DNA of 64,000 nt from the NCBI RefSeq assembly GCF_000005505.3, contig NC_016133.3:51673237-51737236 (forward strand), in the 5' to 3' direction. Shown here one piece after another: positions 12,301 through 24,101 of this stretch. The translations under genes and the position numbers were made by a program. Under the pieces are notes generated by a model, which worked only from the letters and a program-made list of their open reading frames with translations, did not search any database and was not told the origin of the DNA. How positions within the stretch are numbered: position 1 is the first letter of the stretch; each line of letters opens with the position of its first letter. The stretch comes from Brachypodium distachyon (taxonomy: Eukaryota > Streptophyta > Magnoliopsida > Poales > Poaceae).

Positions 12301-12763
12301 ATTTCGTCAATGGTTCGCAACATGGTTAGTTGGTAAAGGGTTTATAGCCGCAACAGATTTTCCTTATCTACCAGCGCTTATTTAGGGCATTCTGAATGTT
12401 GTTTGATACTAGGATGAGTTTATTGAGTACCTACTGACTATTGTATTACTATTCACTCCATGTTAGTAATTCTATATTCATGTACACTCTGGAATAAATA
12501 GATAACTATTCCTTTTTATGCAGACATATAATTATTCTAATTTGCTGTTTCACATTCTTTTATCGAGTGAAGGAAACTACTTGCGTGTTTAAAGACCTGG
12601 AAGGGAGTTACTAATTTGATTTAACTTTCTTTGCTTCCAGGCCGAGTCAAAGAAGCAAAGCAGCTGTGCCATAAATCTGGGAGCACAGAGCAGTTGGGTC
12701 ATAAAAATTTATGACAGGATCTGCTCCTCTGGACGTGCACAGCAAAACAAGATGCAATCATAG
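9361..12763 (+). other. Possible plus-strand spliced gene or transcript of unknown product
   Basis: Several segments look exon-like but I cannot assign a family. 10735-10858 has an acceptor (TTTTCAG) and donor (GTAAGA) and is open in one frame (IWLDASWSQNPEEQ...; ...QMEVKKQGILMKYASAM). 11450-11590 follows TTCTGCAG, is open for about 46 codons and precedes AAG|GTATGC. 11926-11990 follows CGACAG and is bounded by a GTATTC donor. 12643-12763 follows TTCCAG and is open for 40 codons (AESKKQSSCAINLG...) to a TAG. 9361-9500 may be the leader, divergent from PLATZ. The pieces were not joined into one verified frame, so this may be a real small gene, a noncoding transcript or a relic. Confidence 0.25.
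10204..10295. mobile_element. Stowaway-type MITE, almost fully palindromic
   Basis: A 92-bp element bordered by TA, starting CTCCCTCCGATCCA and ending TGGATCAAAGGGAG. Nearly its whole length is one inverted repeat: AAAAAGTGTCGCCCA is mirrored by TGGGCGACACATTTTT around a short TAAGTAGTA-type loop. Transcripts would fold into a long hairpin. Confidence 0.9.
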
Positions 12764-12899
12764 TGTTCATAACCATTGGCCCATTCAGAGGATGAGCTTG
12801 TTTAGGAGAGCACAGACCAGAGGGGCTTCTGAAAGAACTAGAGAGAACATGCAAAGGTGATATTGTGGCAGTACACAAGGACATTCCTTCATCCTCTGA

Positions 12900-15808
12900 T
12901 CACTACTGGAAATCTGGAATGGGAGCAGTGTCTGATACGACAGTAGCCGCCCAACTCAAGTAATCATGGTTGTTCCTTGCTTAAAGGATGGCTCTTGCTT
13001 TCCTTTAGAAGTCTTTATCCTTTTCCTCCAATGCCAAGCAAAATTTAGTGCCTTGACCAGCACTTATAGGCTGTACTTTGGATGAGTAAGTAATCTTGGA
13101 ATTATGAAACTGTATCTATTGGTATGGGAAGTTTCATCAATTTAAAAACGGTGAATCTGATGGTTAGCAAATACCAATATATCCGTAACAATGTCCACTA
13201 TGAAACCTGCAGTTTTCAAATGTACTAAATGTTCAATCAGTTTTAGCACTTGTTCTTATGTACAAAAACATATCTTGTCCATGCTGTTCTACCATGACAC
13301 TGTTTCGGTAGAAGAACCAAGTAGATCACAATTATAGCTGCCAATAAATGAGGTCGTTCCTGGTTTGCTGTGGTTGCGCTTGACAAGGAGGGAGAGACCA
13401 TTCAATTCTGGAAATCATTTTCTTGTCAGTAGCCAGCTACTGTACTAATTAGTTCAGTCTTTCATGCACGATAAAAGAGTGCACACCAGGAAGAGGAGTT
13501 ACTCTAACCATGTGATGGACTGATGAATTTATGGCCCCTCATGTGTTTTTGTTTTTCTAGGTCAGAAATACTAGAAAGTAGTAGTACTTCCAGATGCTGA
13601 AGCTTGGACTTGGAGGCCGCTCATGTGCTGAACTGCTGATGCCTGATAGTATCTTCTTACCTTCACGGTTAAACTATTCACAACTTTGCACCTGTATGTA
13701 TCTTAGAACCCATTGCAGTTGTGTTCTCCTTCTGACTAGTTAATTGGCCTACCATTCTGTGAGTCTTCTCTGCATATTAGATAAGTAGAAGATAGCATCT
13801 GTTGTAAGTAAAATATTGCTAATGCACATTCCAGCATCAATACACCAGTTATCGAGGGGACCACAGGAGTTTACATGGCATGGCCCTCCTATGTACTACT
13901 CACTACATCACTATATCTACATCTACTGCTGTATATACAAATTTACGTTTGAACATTTCAATAAGACTTGACATTTCAAATCCATTCCTTTCATTACATG
14001 GACACTCCAACCCAGAAAGAACCTGCGGCCCCCAGCTCTGTCAAAGCTGGATATTTGAATGTATCCTTGATGAACCGATTCAAACTTGAGTCATGGCACC
14101 TTGAGTTTCCTACTAGTACTACTCATTTGGGTTGCCTGCCTTTTAAGGCCTTTAGAAGTTTGAGCTTTTCAAGTAACTTGTGCAGGAGGGGCTTTAATCA
14201 TAGGTTGCTCTTTATTTGGGCAGATTCAGTTGGACTAGAAAGTGAACAAAAACTAAATTACCACACCTAGCTAAAAGCTGAAAAGGCATTTTTTTGGAAG
14301 GATAGATTCAAACTTTAGAATGTGGTGCCTGAAAAGTCTTTACATTTAAATTCTACCGGATGTTCTTACAAGGATACGCTATTCTTGTAAATTTAAATGG
14401 CTTTGATCTGTTAGGGAAAGACAAGCTGTATTTTGAGCTGGTATGTAGCTCCCTTTACGGCACGATTGGAACTTGGCGAGTGTACATGAAGACGTGCTCG
14501 CGACTGGGACTGGACGCGCGCCTTTCAAACAAAACATTTTTCGGGGAAGCAAAAAGGGCATCGTGCATGATCGCAAGCCCGCAAGACTGATGATGGCGAA
14601 TGGCACAGCACCGGTGACTGGGGCGTAATCAGTAGTAACGATGAAAGTATGAAGAAGCAAGAGCCGGAAGGTGTACGCGTGTCTTGTATTATTCTTTTGG
14701 CCCGTGGAAAAACGAGAAGCTGGTAGTGAAAGAAAGGCAGAGGTATACTATACGCATGCGGAGTATACGCACTCATTGTTCAATCGCCCAGGCCCCAGCA
14801 CTGGGGCGTGGCAACTCAATAACTCATTATATTTAGATCAAACGAATGAAGACGACGTGCCTTGCATGTCTTTCTCAAGGCGATTGATGTGGCTTTGACA
14901 GTGTACAGCCCGACAGAGTCCTGCATACTCAAAGATCGTATGTTGTAGTAATACCGTACACCGGTACGTAATTTCTAGCAGATCCACTCCCGGCGTTCAT
15001 CTCTGGTTACACCTTCTAAACGTCGTGCAAGTAAACTAAACTAGTAAAGGCTGGGTCCCAGACACATGCATTCACCGCGCGCTTGTAGAAGTAGATATCA
15101 CGTGGCTAACAGAGACGCCTGAGTTTGAAGACAGAGGGCCGAGCAGTGCCAAACGCAAACGCCTCCTCTTTAACGCGCCTGGATCCCATATCCGTCCTCG
15201 GTCCATCCCCGTGTTGAGCGGCGCGGCGTCCCAAACATGCCCGCTGATGCGATGCGATGCGATCCGACGGGGGACGGCGACGTAGGCCGGCTCCCACCAT
15301 TCTATTCCCTTTGTCTTACCTCCAGACGGGGGAAAAAAGAGAGCCTAAAAAGCCTCCCCCTCCGCATCGAACACGACAGCTCCGGGGAATAAACAAGGCG
15401 CCCGCAGCAGAGCACAGTCACTCGCTGCATCCTGCACGGCTGCACGTACGAGCCCAAGCACGCAAGCCAAAGGCATGTACGTACGCTGCTTGTACAGTAC
15501 AGGTCCACCGCAGCGACTGTACATACATGTCTTAGACTGTACGCATACGCTGTACCGCTGCAAGAGTGGCGCGGGCAAGGCAAGACAAGCATTGCAATGA
15601 GCTAACGAGGCGTCTGCGATGCAGCACGGAGACTTGGCTGTTTTTTGTTTAACTGACGGCAGTTTAGTCGATATGGATTTAGACGCGTCTGATTCTGATG
15701 GATCGACAGCTACTATACGCAATTGATGATGACTGACACGGAAGTAGTAATTAGAGGCAAAAAATACTAATTAGCGCGGAAGAGTTACTGGACAACATTT
15801 TTGTTTAA
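12900..15808. other. Intergenic, no gene recognised
   Basis: Mixed-composition sequence with no open frame carrying a recognisable domain and no clear repeat boundaries. The segment 14.9-15.8 kb becomes GC-richer towards the gene at 15809-16678, whose 3' untranslated region would lie at its right edge. Confidence 0.5.
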
Positions 15809-16678
15809 TTACAGCTTGTAGATGATGAGGAAGCAGGGGAGCACGGCCCGCCGGTCGAACACCACCAGCTCGCCCTTCCCGGAGCGGACGGAGTCGTACT
15901 CATCCTTGCCGCTTTGGTCCTCCCCCTCCGCCACCCGGCCGGCGATCACCCTGCACAGGAACATGGCCCGCCTGCCAGAGGACTCCGGCCCGCGAAACCC
16001 GCGGCCGCTCGCGTGCGCGCCTCCGCTGCCGTCGAAGGTCCGGACGACCCGCAGCGCGGCGGCGCCGTCCGACGATGAGCACCCGTGGGCCGGCGCCGGG
16101 GAGAAGCGCATCATCTCGTTGCCGTCGGCCGCGCTGCGCGCGTCCCGGGCCCGCGCGCGCACGGCGGCCCGGTAGTCCTCGAAGCGCGCCACGGCGCGCG
16201 CCTGGTTGTGCACGCGGAACAGCATCTCCACCTCCCCCGTGAAGGCCGCTGGCGGCGCCGGCGGGAGCGGAGACCAGGAGGAGAGGAAGATGATCTCCAC
16301 CACCTGCCGCGACGAGTGGCCCGCCGGGAGCTCCGTCAGCGCCGGGAGCGGGCCGAGCGGGCCTGGCGGAGGAGGCGAGGGCGACGGCAGCACGGAGGAA
16401 GTGGGCTTTGTACTATCCTTGGGCTTCTTCTTGGACGTCTCCGGGCTTGGCTTCGGGCTCGATTTGAGCTTGGGCTTACACGACGCGACGTTGTTGTTCC
16501 TGTGGTGGATGTCGCCGGAGCTGGCGCAGCTGGAGCGGAGCAGGAGGTGGGATTTCCTGGGCAGCGCCGCGACAGTGGTGGCCACGTCTTCGGCAGCCGT
16601 GGACCTGCAGTGGAAAGACCGGGTCCAGCTCCCCGTCGCCATCGGACGGCGCCGGAGCGGCGGAGGCTTCTCCGGCAT
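15809..16678 (-). CDS. PARP/ADP-ribosyltransferase-like-fold protein of a plant-specific family
   Basis: A single-exon frame of 289 residues from the ATG at 16678; a second ATG at 16642 (MATGSWTRSFHC) is also plausible. The C-terminal two thirds match my knowledge of a plant family related to C2H2-type zinc-finger proteins with a PARP-catalytic-like domain: VVEIIFLSSW (127-135), FTGEVEMLFRVHNQ (146-159), RFEDYRAAVRARA (165-177), ADGNEMMRFSP (184-194), SSGRRAMFLCRVIAGRV (233-249), YDSVRSGKGELVVFDRRAVLPCFLIIY (261-287). The N-terminus is a low-complexity Ser/Pro/Lys region; the C2H2 finger present in longer members is absent. The His-Tyr-Glu triad of active PARPs is not evident, so enzymatic activity is doubtful. 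Codons are very GC-rich, as in many single-exon grass genes. Family call is good; function is unknown. Confidence 0.7.
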   Translation of the reverse strand: MPEKPPPLRRRPMATGSWTRSFHCRSTAAEDVATTVAALPRKSHLLLRSSCASSGDIHHRNNNVASCKPKLKSSPKPSPETSKKKPKDSTKPTSSVLPSPSPPPPGPLGPLPALTELPAGHSSRQVVEIIFLSSWSPLPPAPPAAFTGEVEMLFRVHNQARAVARFEDYRAAVRARARDARSAADGNEMMRFSPAPAHGCSSSDGAAALRVVRTFDGSGGAHASGRGFRGPESSGRRAMFLCRVIAGRVAEGEDQSGKDEYDSVRSGKGELVVFDRRAVLPCFLIIYKL

Positions 16679-16699
16679 GACTCGATCGGCGGCCAGTAG

Positions 16700-19600
16700 T
16701 GCCTAGGAGGTAATGTTTCGTGAGTATTTTTAGCTAGCTTTGCAGCTCGCTTGGCCGCTTGGGAGAGTGAGAGCGGTGCAGCAAAGTAGGAGGGCGAGTG
16801 CTTATTGTGGCAGCGTTCCTGTCGCTCGGCAATTTGTAGGGATATGGTGTACTGTAAACTTTGCTGCCGAGGTAATGCAGGAGGGTGTGCTCGCTGCCAA
16901 CTGGCCAGGTAGCGCAGCAGTCAGCACTGATGAGCACCTACTGACTATGATAAGGCGAGAATTACTGTGTTGGTTTACCATTTTACCACTGGTGTGCATG
17001 CATGGTCTCATGCATACGGTTAAGTTACTGTGTGGAACAGAGTCGTGGTAGACCGGTCGGCAAGGCTTTTCTGGCCGACGTGGATCCGGATGACCAGATC
17101 AGTTGACTGTTGAAATTGCTGTTGTAAACCACTGCTGAAACAGTTAAAACGGTACTAGACGCACGAGACTCGCAAACATGCTACTTGCTTCACTTGTGGA
17201 TGACCCCTTATAAATTGTGTACTGAAATTGTTTTGGTCCTTCAGCATGTTTGCAGGTGGCACTTTGGTCCATTAACATTGATGTCCTTTAGATGCAAGCA
17301 ATGGTACAGTACACCATGCATCATTTGGCTTTAAATGCAACATAAATAAATCAATAAAGTTTCACGTAACGGCATTCGTACAAGAATGTATGCATATCAA
17401 CTTATGTGGCGCTTGTCCCGCACGCGGCATACAAGTTCGAACGTTCAATTTGTATAGGCATCTTTTGAGTCAGACTGATCGAATTGCACTCTCTTCATGT
17501 ACCTCATGAATGGTTATATATTATTTTTCGAGAAGGCCAAGGTCATATACTAAAATCAATCAAGCCTTACAGAACCATCTTTAAAGTAAAAAGAAATTAC
17601 ACGCAAGTTTTTGTAGGTAAACGTTGGTTTCTTTCTCCTGCACTCGTCGGTGGCGCGTCGTGAGCAAAGCTCGATGCTGCCTCTGGACCTCCGAACCACG
17701 TCGGAACGAGGAAACCGTTGTTGATGTAGAATGCCGGAAAGTTGCCGGTCGGAGGCAGAAGACGTCGGCGACAGTGATCTAAGAAACAGACCACCGTCCC
17801 GGAGACAAAGAAGAGGGTTGGATGACCATCTCAGATCCGCACAGGCGGATCCGAGAAGACCTGGCTGCACTAACTCAACGGTCCGATCGAAGCTTGCCGA
17901 GTCTCATTGATCGGAAAATGAACCAATAAATCGATATGCGTAGACGACTTGCAAAGCAGAAACACAGAACCAGATCCACCATTCCAGTAGCGACCAACCG
18001 TCCCGCACTCCTCAATGCCACCGGCAGGATCGCCGTCGACGAGGTGGATGAGAAGTCGGAAAAACCTTATTATTGACCTGCACCGTCAGTGCCGCCATCA
18101 CCATCATAGCTGGAGTGTCGGTTGACCAAATCCTAATTTTTTAAAACCTACCATAACACTAAACATAGAAGAAGAGAGACGTCGTTCCCCAGCCAGCCGG
18201 AAAACGAGATCGATCTAGAGCCGGCGCTGGGCGGTGGCCAGGGCACGAGCCTTTTTTCTATCGGGTGGAAACTACGTGCACGGTTATTGACAGCCACAGC
18301 GAGTAATATCTACTCTAGCTGGCATGAAGACGCACGTAGATCAAGAGCATTGTATTGGCAGTTTGGCACAAGAGAGAAGCACCGTATACATGCTAGTAGC
18401 ACGTAGTTTAGGTTCTCGTACGATTCCAGTAGCCCCATGCCGCTATTGCTATTACGATTGCCATGCGCGCATGCATGGAGACGACGCTGCACGTAGGACA
18501 AAGGGGAGACAACCCAAAAGCGAGGCCACGGAAGAGGCGTGTGATCAATCGGGGCAGGCGTAGGTCCAATGGCGCAACTGTTGTGCGTGTCATCGGTCAC
18601 GGCACTCAATATGATCAGATGATGTCGATCGAGATGCCCCTCAATCGCGCGCGCGTCTACGTACCTTTGCATTCGTTTGTTTCAACGGCGAATCGGTTCT
18701 GTTGGGTCCATCTTCCTTAGCTCTATCGAGCCCCCGGCCGGATCGAACACGAGAAAAGATAGATGCGTGGTCGACATGCGTGTGATGATTGATCTCACGC
18801 TTGGACGATGCACACGTATCGATTGCCGATGTGCTCTCTTTGCATGCCGCGCAGTGCTTGCAGCATATCATCATCAACTCAAGATCGACATGCGACGGAA
18901 ACAAATTAGTTAACCTCGTTAGATGGATTAAGTGTTGTTACGAACCATTCGAAAGAAAACAAAAGTGTCGTTACGAAAGGTGCGTCGACACAGTCGACAG
19001 AGATAGGCAGTACAAACGTCAGTTGGTATTTGAATTTTTGAACTAAAGGCGATCGGGTATATACCAAGGTGTAAAAAGTAATCTTTCTCGTTCTCGCCGG
19101 ATCGGGATCCCCCGTCTTTTAACACATTTGCCACGAACTGCGTACGCGTGCGTGTGTTATCTCTGGCGTCTCTATCCCGTGCGATGGAAATAGCATGCCT
19201 GATCCAGGCGGTCAGTTTGAGTAATCCTTATGCTGCTGAAGTGATAAAGCCATGAAACATGTGAAACCAGCTGATGAATATTCAGCACGCCCAAGTTGAA
19301 CGTACGCTCCAAATTTGTGTAGAGCACGTACGCACGTACGTACGTACGTATACTACTAGCAGTGTACGCTGTACATTTGTACTATAGCCGTTACTACGTG
19401 GTTGTTGTGCAAGATTTACTTTTGAAGTTCAAATGAAGTCAAAGGGAGATGGATTAAGAGGCGCGATCGACGAGAGCAAGGATCGACGGAACGCACGCGA
19501 TAGCATTGGAATCCGGAAGCTGCCTGCCGCGGTAAAGAAACTCCACTAGGCACCAAGCCGAGTTCGAGGGGCCATTTGAATGGAGCCCTGCCATGGAACG

Positions 19601-19914
19601 CCGACTCCGAGGCAGAAGGACAGGCCCAAATCCACTAGACCCAAACCCAAAGTTTAATTTGCTAATTTGCTCTGCCCTACGCGGTGCGTGCGCCATGGAT
19701 AGACCGCGCCGAGGCCCGAGACTGCGCACGGTGAGCAGAGACGCGGCAGGCCTTGCCTGACACGAGCGGAGGGCTAGAAGGGGTTTGAAGCCTCGATCCG
19801 AGCCAGCCAAGATCCAGTGACCTGTGACCATATTAGCTGTAGCACAGCCTAGTCCTGGACTGGCGAATATCCTGCTGGTCAACTACCACTATTATAGAAA
19901 GACTTATCAGTAAC
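16700..19914. other. Intergenic with an unclassified repeat-like segment
   Basis: No recognisable gene. 16.7-17.1 kb is presumably the promoter of the minus-strand gene ending at 15809. 17,530-18,240 is a GC-richer block with an abrupt start (TTTTTCGAGAAGG) whose texture resembles a transposon relic, but I saw no terminal repeats or coding domain. An (ACGT)n microsatellite lies at about 19,330-19,355. Confidence 0.4.
19330..19355. repeat. (ACGT)n microsatellite
   Basis: A run of CGTACGTACGTACGTACGTA with two nearby imperfect copies. The unit is self-complementary, so each strand can fold back. No gene is recognised beside it. Confidence 0.75.
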
Positions 19915-20825
19915 TGTCGCACCAGTGACACCCGGGGTACCACCGCTGTATGACGCGTGGGCCACCTCGCTTGCTCCCCGGAAGGATCGCACCCCGGGCG
20001 GCGCCGCACAAACTGCCCGACGAGTCACCAGCCTGACAGGGCTAGCCGGGCTGCGGGGTTGCCTTGTAGGGCAGCAAGAGAAATCCTGCCTGAGCGCTTT
20101 GCGGGAAGGTTACTTGCCGGGAAGGGCGTTCCTGGGCGCAGGTGTCCGTTACAGGAGCGGGACCGAGCGGGAGCGACGGTGGTGCCACGTGGCCGCTCGG
20201 TGGGCACCATGTGTGCAGAGTTCGTCAGAACAAAAAGTGAAACACATGCCAGCATTAAATGCCCCGACAGAAAGGGGATTCCCCGTCTACTCAGCCTACA
20301 ATGACTGCCCTGGGGTAAATTTTAGACGCCTAGGGCCCTAATTGCAGGGCTACCCAACCTGCATGCAAGCCAGCGCAGCGGGGCCGAGTTGCCCTAGCTC
20401 TTTGTTCGCCATGTGTCACCCATGCACCGAGGCCCCTGTGGTATCCCCTTCGGTATAAAAGGAGGATCCCCGCCAACGGTCAAGGGGTTCGGCCCGGCTC
20501 AGTTAGAGGATCGGGTTCTCAGTTCACTGCTAGTAGTAGTCAGAAGTAGCAAGTAGCACTTAGCTAGAAAGAGAGAGCACCCGGGGACTCCCCCCGGCAA
20601 CCTGTAAACCCTAGTTCACTGGCTAATAACAAACTCGGAGGCAGGACGTAGGGTTTTACACCTCAGGGTGGCCCGAACCTGGGTAAAAAGCGTTCTCGTG
20701 TTCATCTTGCTCTTACGCCTCACATTGGCCTCGCCGGCGATCGCCGAAGCGATCCCCGTCGCCCACTGCCGAATCTAAAAGGGGGTGCTTGCGCATCCCC
20801 GGTGTCTGACCCCCGTGCTACGACA
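19915..20825 (+). repeat. 5' LTR of gypsy copy 1
   Basis: About 911 bp, starting TGTCGCACC and ending GCTACGACA, i.e. TG...CA with a TGTCG/CGACA inverted end. A TATA box TATAAAA is at 20454-20460, matching an LTR promoter. The reverse-complement partner is at 53899-54767. The LTR is followed by TGGTGCGCTAGGTAGGGG, the expected position of a primer binding site. Confidence 0.85.
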
Positions 20826-20826
20826 T

Positions 20827-20846
20827 CTGGTGCGCTAGGTAGGGGC
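20827..20846 (+). promoter_or_regulatory. Primer-binding site of gypsy copy 1
   Basis: Directly after the LTR end comes TCTGGTGCGCTAGGTAGGGG, the place and form (TGG.GC..AGGTAGGGG) seen in several grass gypsy families. I did not identify the matching tRNA. Confidence 0.55.
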
Positions 20847-20932
20847 GCGTGAGGAGAGCTCGTCGGTGACCGCCGGCGCCGTCGTCTACGGCGGCATCGG
20901 CCTCGTCTACCCCGATAACAGAGCCAGTCGCT

Positions 20933-23900
20933 ATGCCTCCCAAGCGGGATGGTGACTCTCGGATCGACCCGTGTGACGCCCCAGCGGCGCACACGCGATC
21001 GCACGACGTGCAACCCGCGTCGCGGGCTCAGGAGAACCCTAAGCCCTCTCGGGCGCAGCAGTCGCAGCTGCCACCCACGCCTCCTCGGCCGTCGGCGGAC
21101 AACCGGCTGAGGGGCCCAGCGGCTCCCAGCGCCGGAGCCAGTCGCGCGAGCGGCCACGATGCCGCCCGCGCCGGCCAGCGAGTTCAATCGCGGGCCGGAG
21201 ACGCGCAGCGGCAGCTGCACCATGAGCACACCGCGTCGCGAGCAACGCCGACGGGATCGCACCCTAGTCACCCGGGTGCGCCGGGGGATAGGACGGAGGG
21301 CAGCCGGTTGGAGAATCGACTGCCCCCAGCCCAAACCCCGGCAGAAGCCATCATTGCCGCGCGAGTCATGGTACAGTATGAGCCGCAGCAGGGCACGCCG
21401 GCACACGAGGCGTGGAGTGTGGAGTTGGACGCGCTCCTCGCAGTCGCCGCCCAGCAGTCGCGGGGCGAGGGCGCCCCGGCTGGCTCAGGCCGCGGGCAGA
21501 ACCTGGGGCGCGGAGACGCACCCCGCGTCTCGGGGCAGGGGGAAAACCCTCTCCAGCAGGGAGGGCAAGGAGGCGGGGATCCTGAGGGGTCCTTGGATTC
21601 GTCACCAACCGTCACACGGGGTGACGCGCGCGGCATCCTGAACGCCCGCCAACTGGTTCCTGATGGTCCTCAAGGGATTAGCAAGAACATGGCTGCCCAA
21701 CCTGCCTGCCAGGTTCATAGCCACTTGGGCGGACGTGCGTGAGCAATTCGTGAGCGCGTTCCAGGGTGGCTACAAGCGCCCGGGAACGATGGCGGAACTG
21801 CACACCGTGGTGCAGAAGCCGGGAGAGACGCTGCGGAGTTTCGTCAACCGCTTATCCAGCCTCTCCTACTCCATCCCGGAGGCGGAGGCCGCCACCATCG
21901 TTAGCACCTTCGCCATCAACGTCCGCGACCCCAAGATGCGGGAGAAGCTGAGCACGCATCGGATCCGGACGATGCAGGATCTTTACGCCCTGGCGCACAA
22001 GTGTGCCATGGCCAAGGAAGGGCGCTTGGCGCCCGAGCTTGGAGCTAAGGCTGTCGCGAGCCCAGCTGAGGCTCGCAGAAGAAGAGTTCCCAGAAGCGTA
22101 ACGGGAAGCAAGTCCTCACCGCGGAGTCGGGGTCTGCCGCGAGGCCTGCGAAAAAGGCCTCGCCCGGTGGCAGGTCTGGCGGCAAGCCAGGCGACGCGTC
22201 CCGCTGCCCCATCCACGCTAACGCTACCCACGACGCGCAGGGTTGCCGCATCCTGTAGGGCATCAAGCAGAGGCACGAGCAGCGTCACGAAGAGCGCCGA
22301 GCGGCCGGCGCCTGCTTCAACTGCAGCGACATCGGGCATCTCTCCCGAGATTGCCCCAACGACCCCAGAGCGGGGCCGAAGCCTGCCGGTGGGGATGCCA
22401 GCCGAGGAGAAGCCCAGGGGGGACGTGGCCAGGCCCGTGTCGGCAGGGAGCGCCCTCCTCGGGGACGAGACAAGGCTCGCGCTGAGGAGCTGCGTGAGTC
22501 TGATTGCAGTGGGGGCGACGAGCTCGGCTTCCAGGAGCCTCGTGGCATCGCCTGCATCCATGGGGGAGCTTATGATCTTTCATCCCACGCCGCGGTGAAG
22601 TGCCTCACCTAGGAGGTTTGTGCGCTGTTGCTGGACGCGGAGGCGCAGTAGCCGCTGAAGTGGTCGCACGTGCCGATCACCTTCAGCACCGACGATCACC
22701 CAGCCTGGCAGCTGGGTTCAGGGGTTTTACCCTTCGTGGTCTCACCGATCATCAACAACATGACAGTGACCAAGGTGCTGGTGGACAACATAGCGGGGTT
22801 GAACCTCCTGTACGTCAGGTTAGTGGAGAAACTTCAGCTGCCACTGGGGCAGTTGAAGCCCACTGACCCGTTCCGGGGAGTGAACCCCGGGATCGTGCGC
22901 CCCTTGGGGCGCATCACGCTGCCGGTTACCTTCGGGTCCCGGGAAGCGTTCAGGACCGAGCACCTAGTGTTCGATGTGGCGCACACCCCGTTGCCCTACA
23001 ATGGGATCCTTGGTCGGCTAGCGCTGATCAAGTTCATGGCGGCGACTCACTGCGCCTACGGCGTGATGAAGATGCCATCCACGTATGGAGTCCTCTCCTT
23101 CAGGTGCGATCTCAAGGACGCAGCCTGGTGTATTGGCGAGGTCGTCAAGGCCGCCGCCGCAGCCGATTCCGGTGAAGAGAACGTCGCCAGAAGCGAAGGC
23201 TCGTTGCCGGGCGATCGCCCCGCAGCGAAGAAGGCACGCGCTACCCCGCAAGAGCTTGCTGGGGGAGGCGCAGGCTCGAGCTCGTGCCCCGGCAAGGGCC
23301 AGAATCTCAAGGAGGGGACCGCCAAGGTGAAGAAGCTGCCTCTCCAAGCCGGCAACGAGGAGCGCACCGTCATCGTCGGTTCGAACCTCAATGCCGAATA
23401 GGAAACGCCCTCATCACTTTCCGCCGGGAGAACGCCGACGTGTTCGCTTGGGAACCGTCGGACCTCCCTGGAGTCCCTAGGGAGGTGATCGAGCATCGAC
23501 TCGCAGTGCGTCCGGACGCCCGCCCTGTCAAGCAGAAGATCCGCAGGCAAGCACAGGAGTGCAAAGATTTCATCAAGCAAGAAGTGGACAAGCTTAAAGC
23601 TGTGGAGGCTATCAGGGAAGTGCTGTACCCCACTTGGTTAGCTAACCCTGTAGTAGTACCCAAGGGGGAGGATAAGCTTCGCATGTGTGTAGATTTTACT
23701 GATCTTAACCGTGCGTGTCCCAACGATCCTTTCCCTGTACCCCGCATTGATCAAATAGTAGATTCCACTTCCGGTTGCGATTTGCTATGCTTTTTGGATG
23801 CCTTTTCCGGCTACCATCAAATTAAGATGGCGGTCGAAGACGAAGAAAAAACGGCGTTCATCACCCCGGTTGGCTGCTACTACTACATGTGCATGTCTTT

Positions 23901-24071
23901 TGGGTTGAAGAACACGGGCTCAACATTCCAGCATGCATTACGCGAGTGTTTGGGATCCCAGCTAGGCCGAAACATTGAGGCCTACATGGACGATATCGTC
24001 ATCAAATCAAAGCGCGGGGACTCGCTGATTGATGATCTGCGGGAAACGTTTGGCAACCTCCGCAGGATCAA
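20933..24071 (+). pseudogene. Gag-protease-RT polyprotein of gypsy copy 1, frameshifted and truncated
   Basis: Pieces lie in different frames: N-terminal gag 20933-21660; gag core about 21,660-22,080 (RTWLPNLPARF, QFVSAFQGGYKRPG, VQKPGETLRSFVNRLSSL); a CCHC zinc knuckle CFNCSDIGHLSRDC near 22,313-22,354 in another frame; the protease/spacer region 22,670-23,401; and RT from about 23,420 (PVVVPKGEDKLRMCVDFTDLNRAC, LDAFSGYHQI, AYMDDIVIKSK). The RT active-site YMDD is intact here, but the domain ends at about 24,071. Normal role: capsid, polyprotein cleavage and cDNA synthesis. At least three frame changes make it a pseudogene. Confidence 0.88.
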
Positions 24072-24101
24072 AAGCGTTTTGAGCACCACTCGGCATATGC
24101 T

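Larger units (their letters stand above)
19915..24071 (+). mobile_element. Ty3/gypsy LTR retrotransposon, 5' half only (copy 1)
   Basis: Contains a 5' LTR (19915-20825), a primer-binding-site-like stretch, gag, protease and the first part of reverse transcriptase, all on the plus strand. It stops abruptly inside the RT palm at about 24,071, where a copia sequence begins. A second copy of the same family lies at 53.9-62.8 kb in the opposite orientation and shows what is missing here: the rest of RT, RNase H, integrase, antisense ORF and 3' LTR. Because gag contains frameshifts, the copy is not functional. Confidence 0.9.

Noticed and set aside
16085..16706. Plus-strand open frames of 166-204 residues opposite the ADP-ribosyltransferase-like gene
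   Set aside because: Antisense shadows of a GC-rich gene with no recognised domain.
20720..21406. 228-residue Arg-rich minus-strand frame
   Set aside because: Antisense shadow of the gypsy leader and gag N-terminus; no domain.
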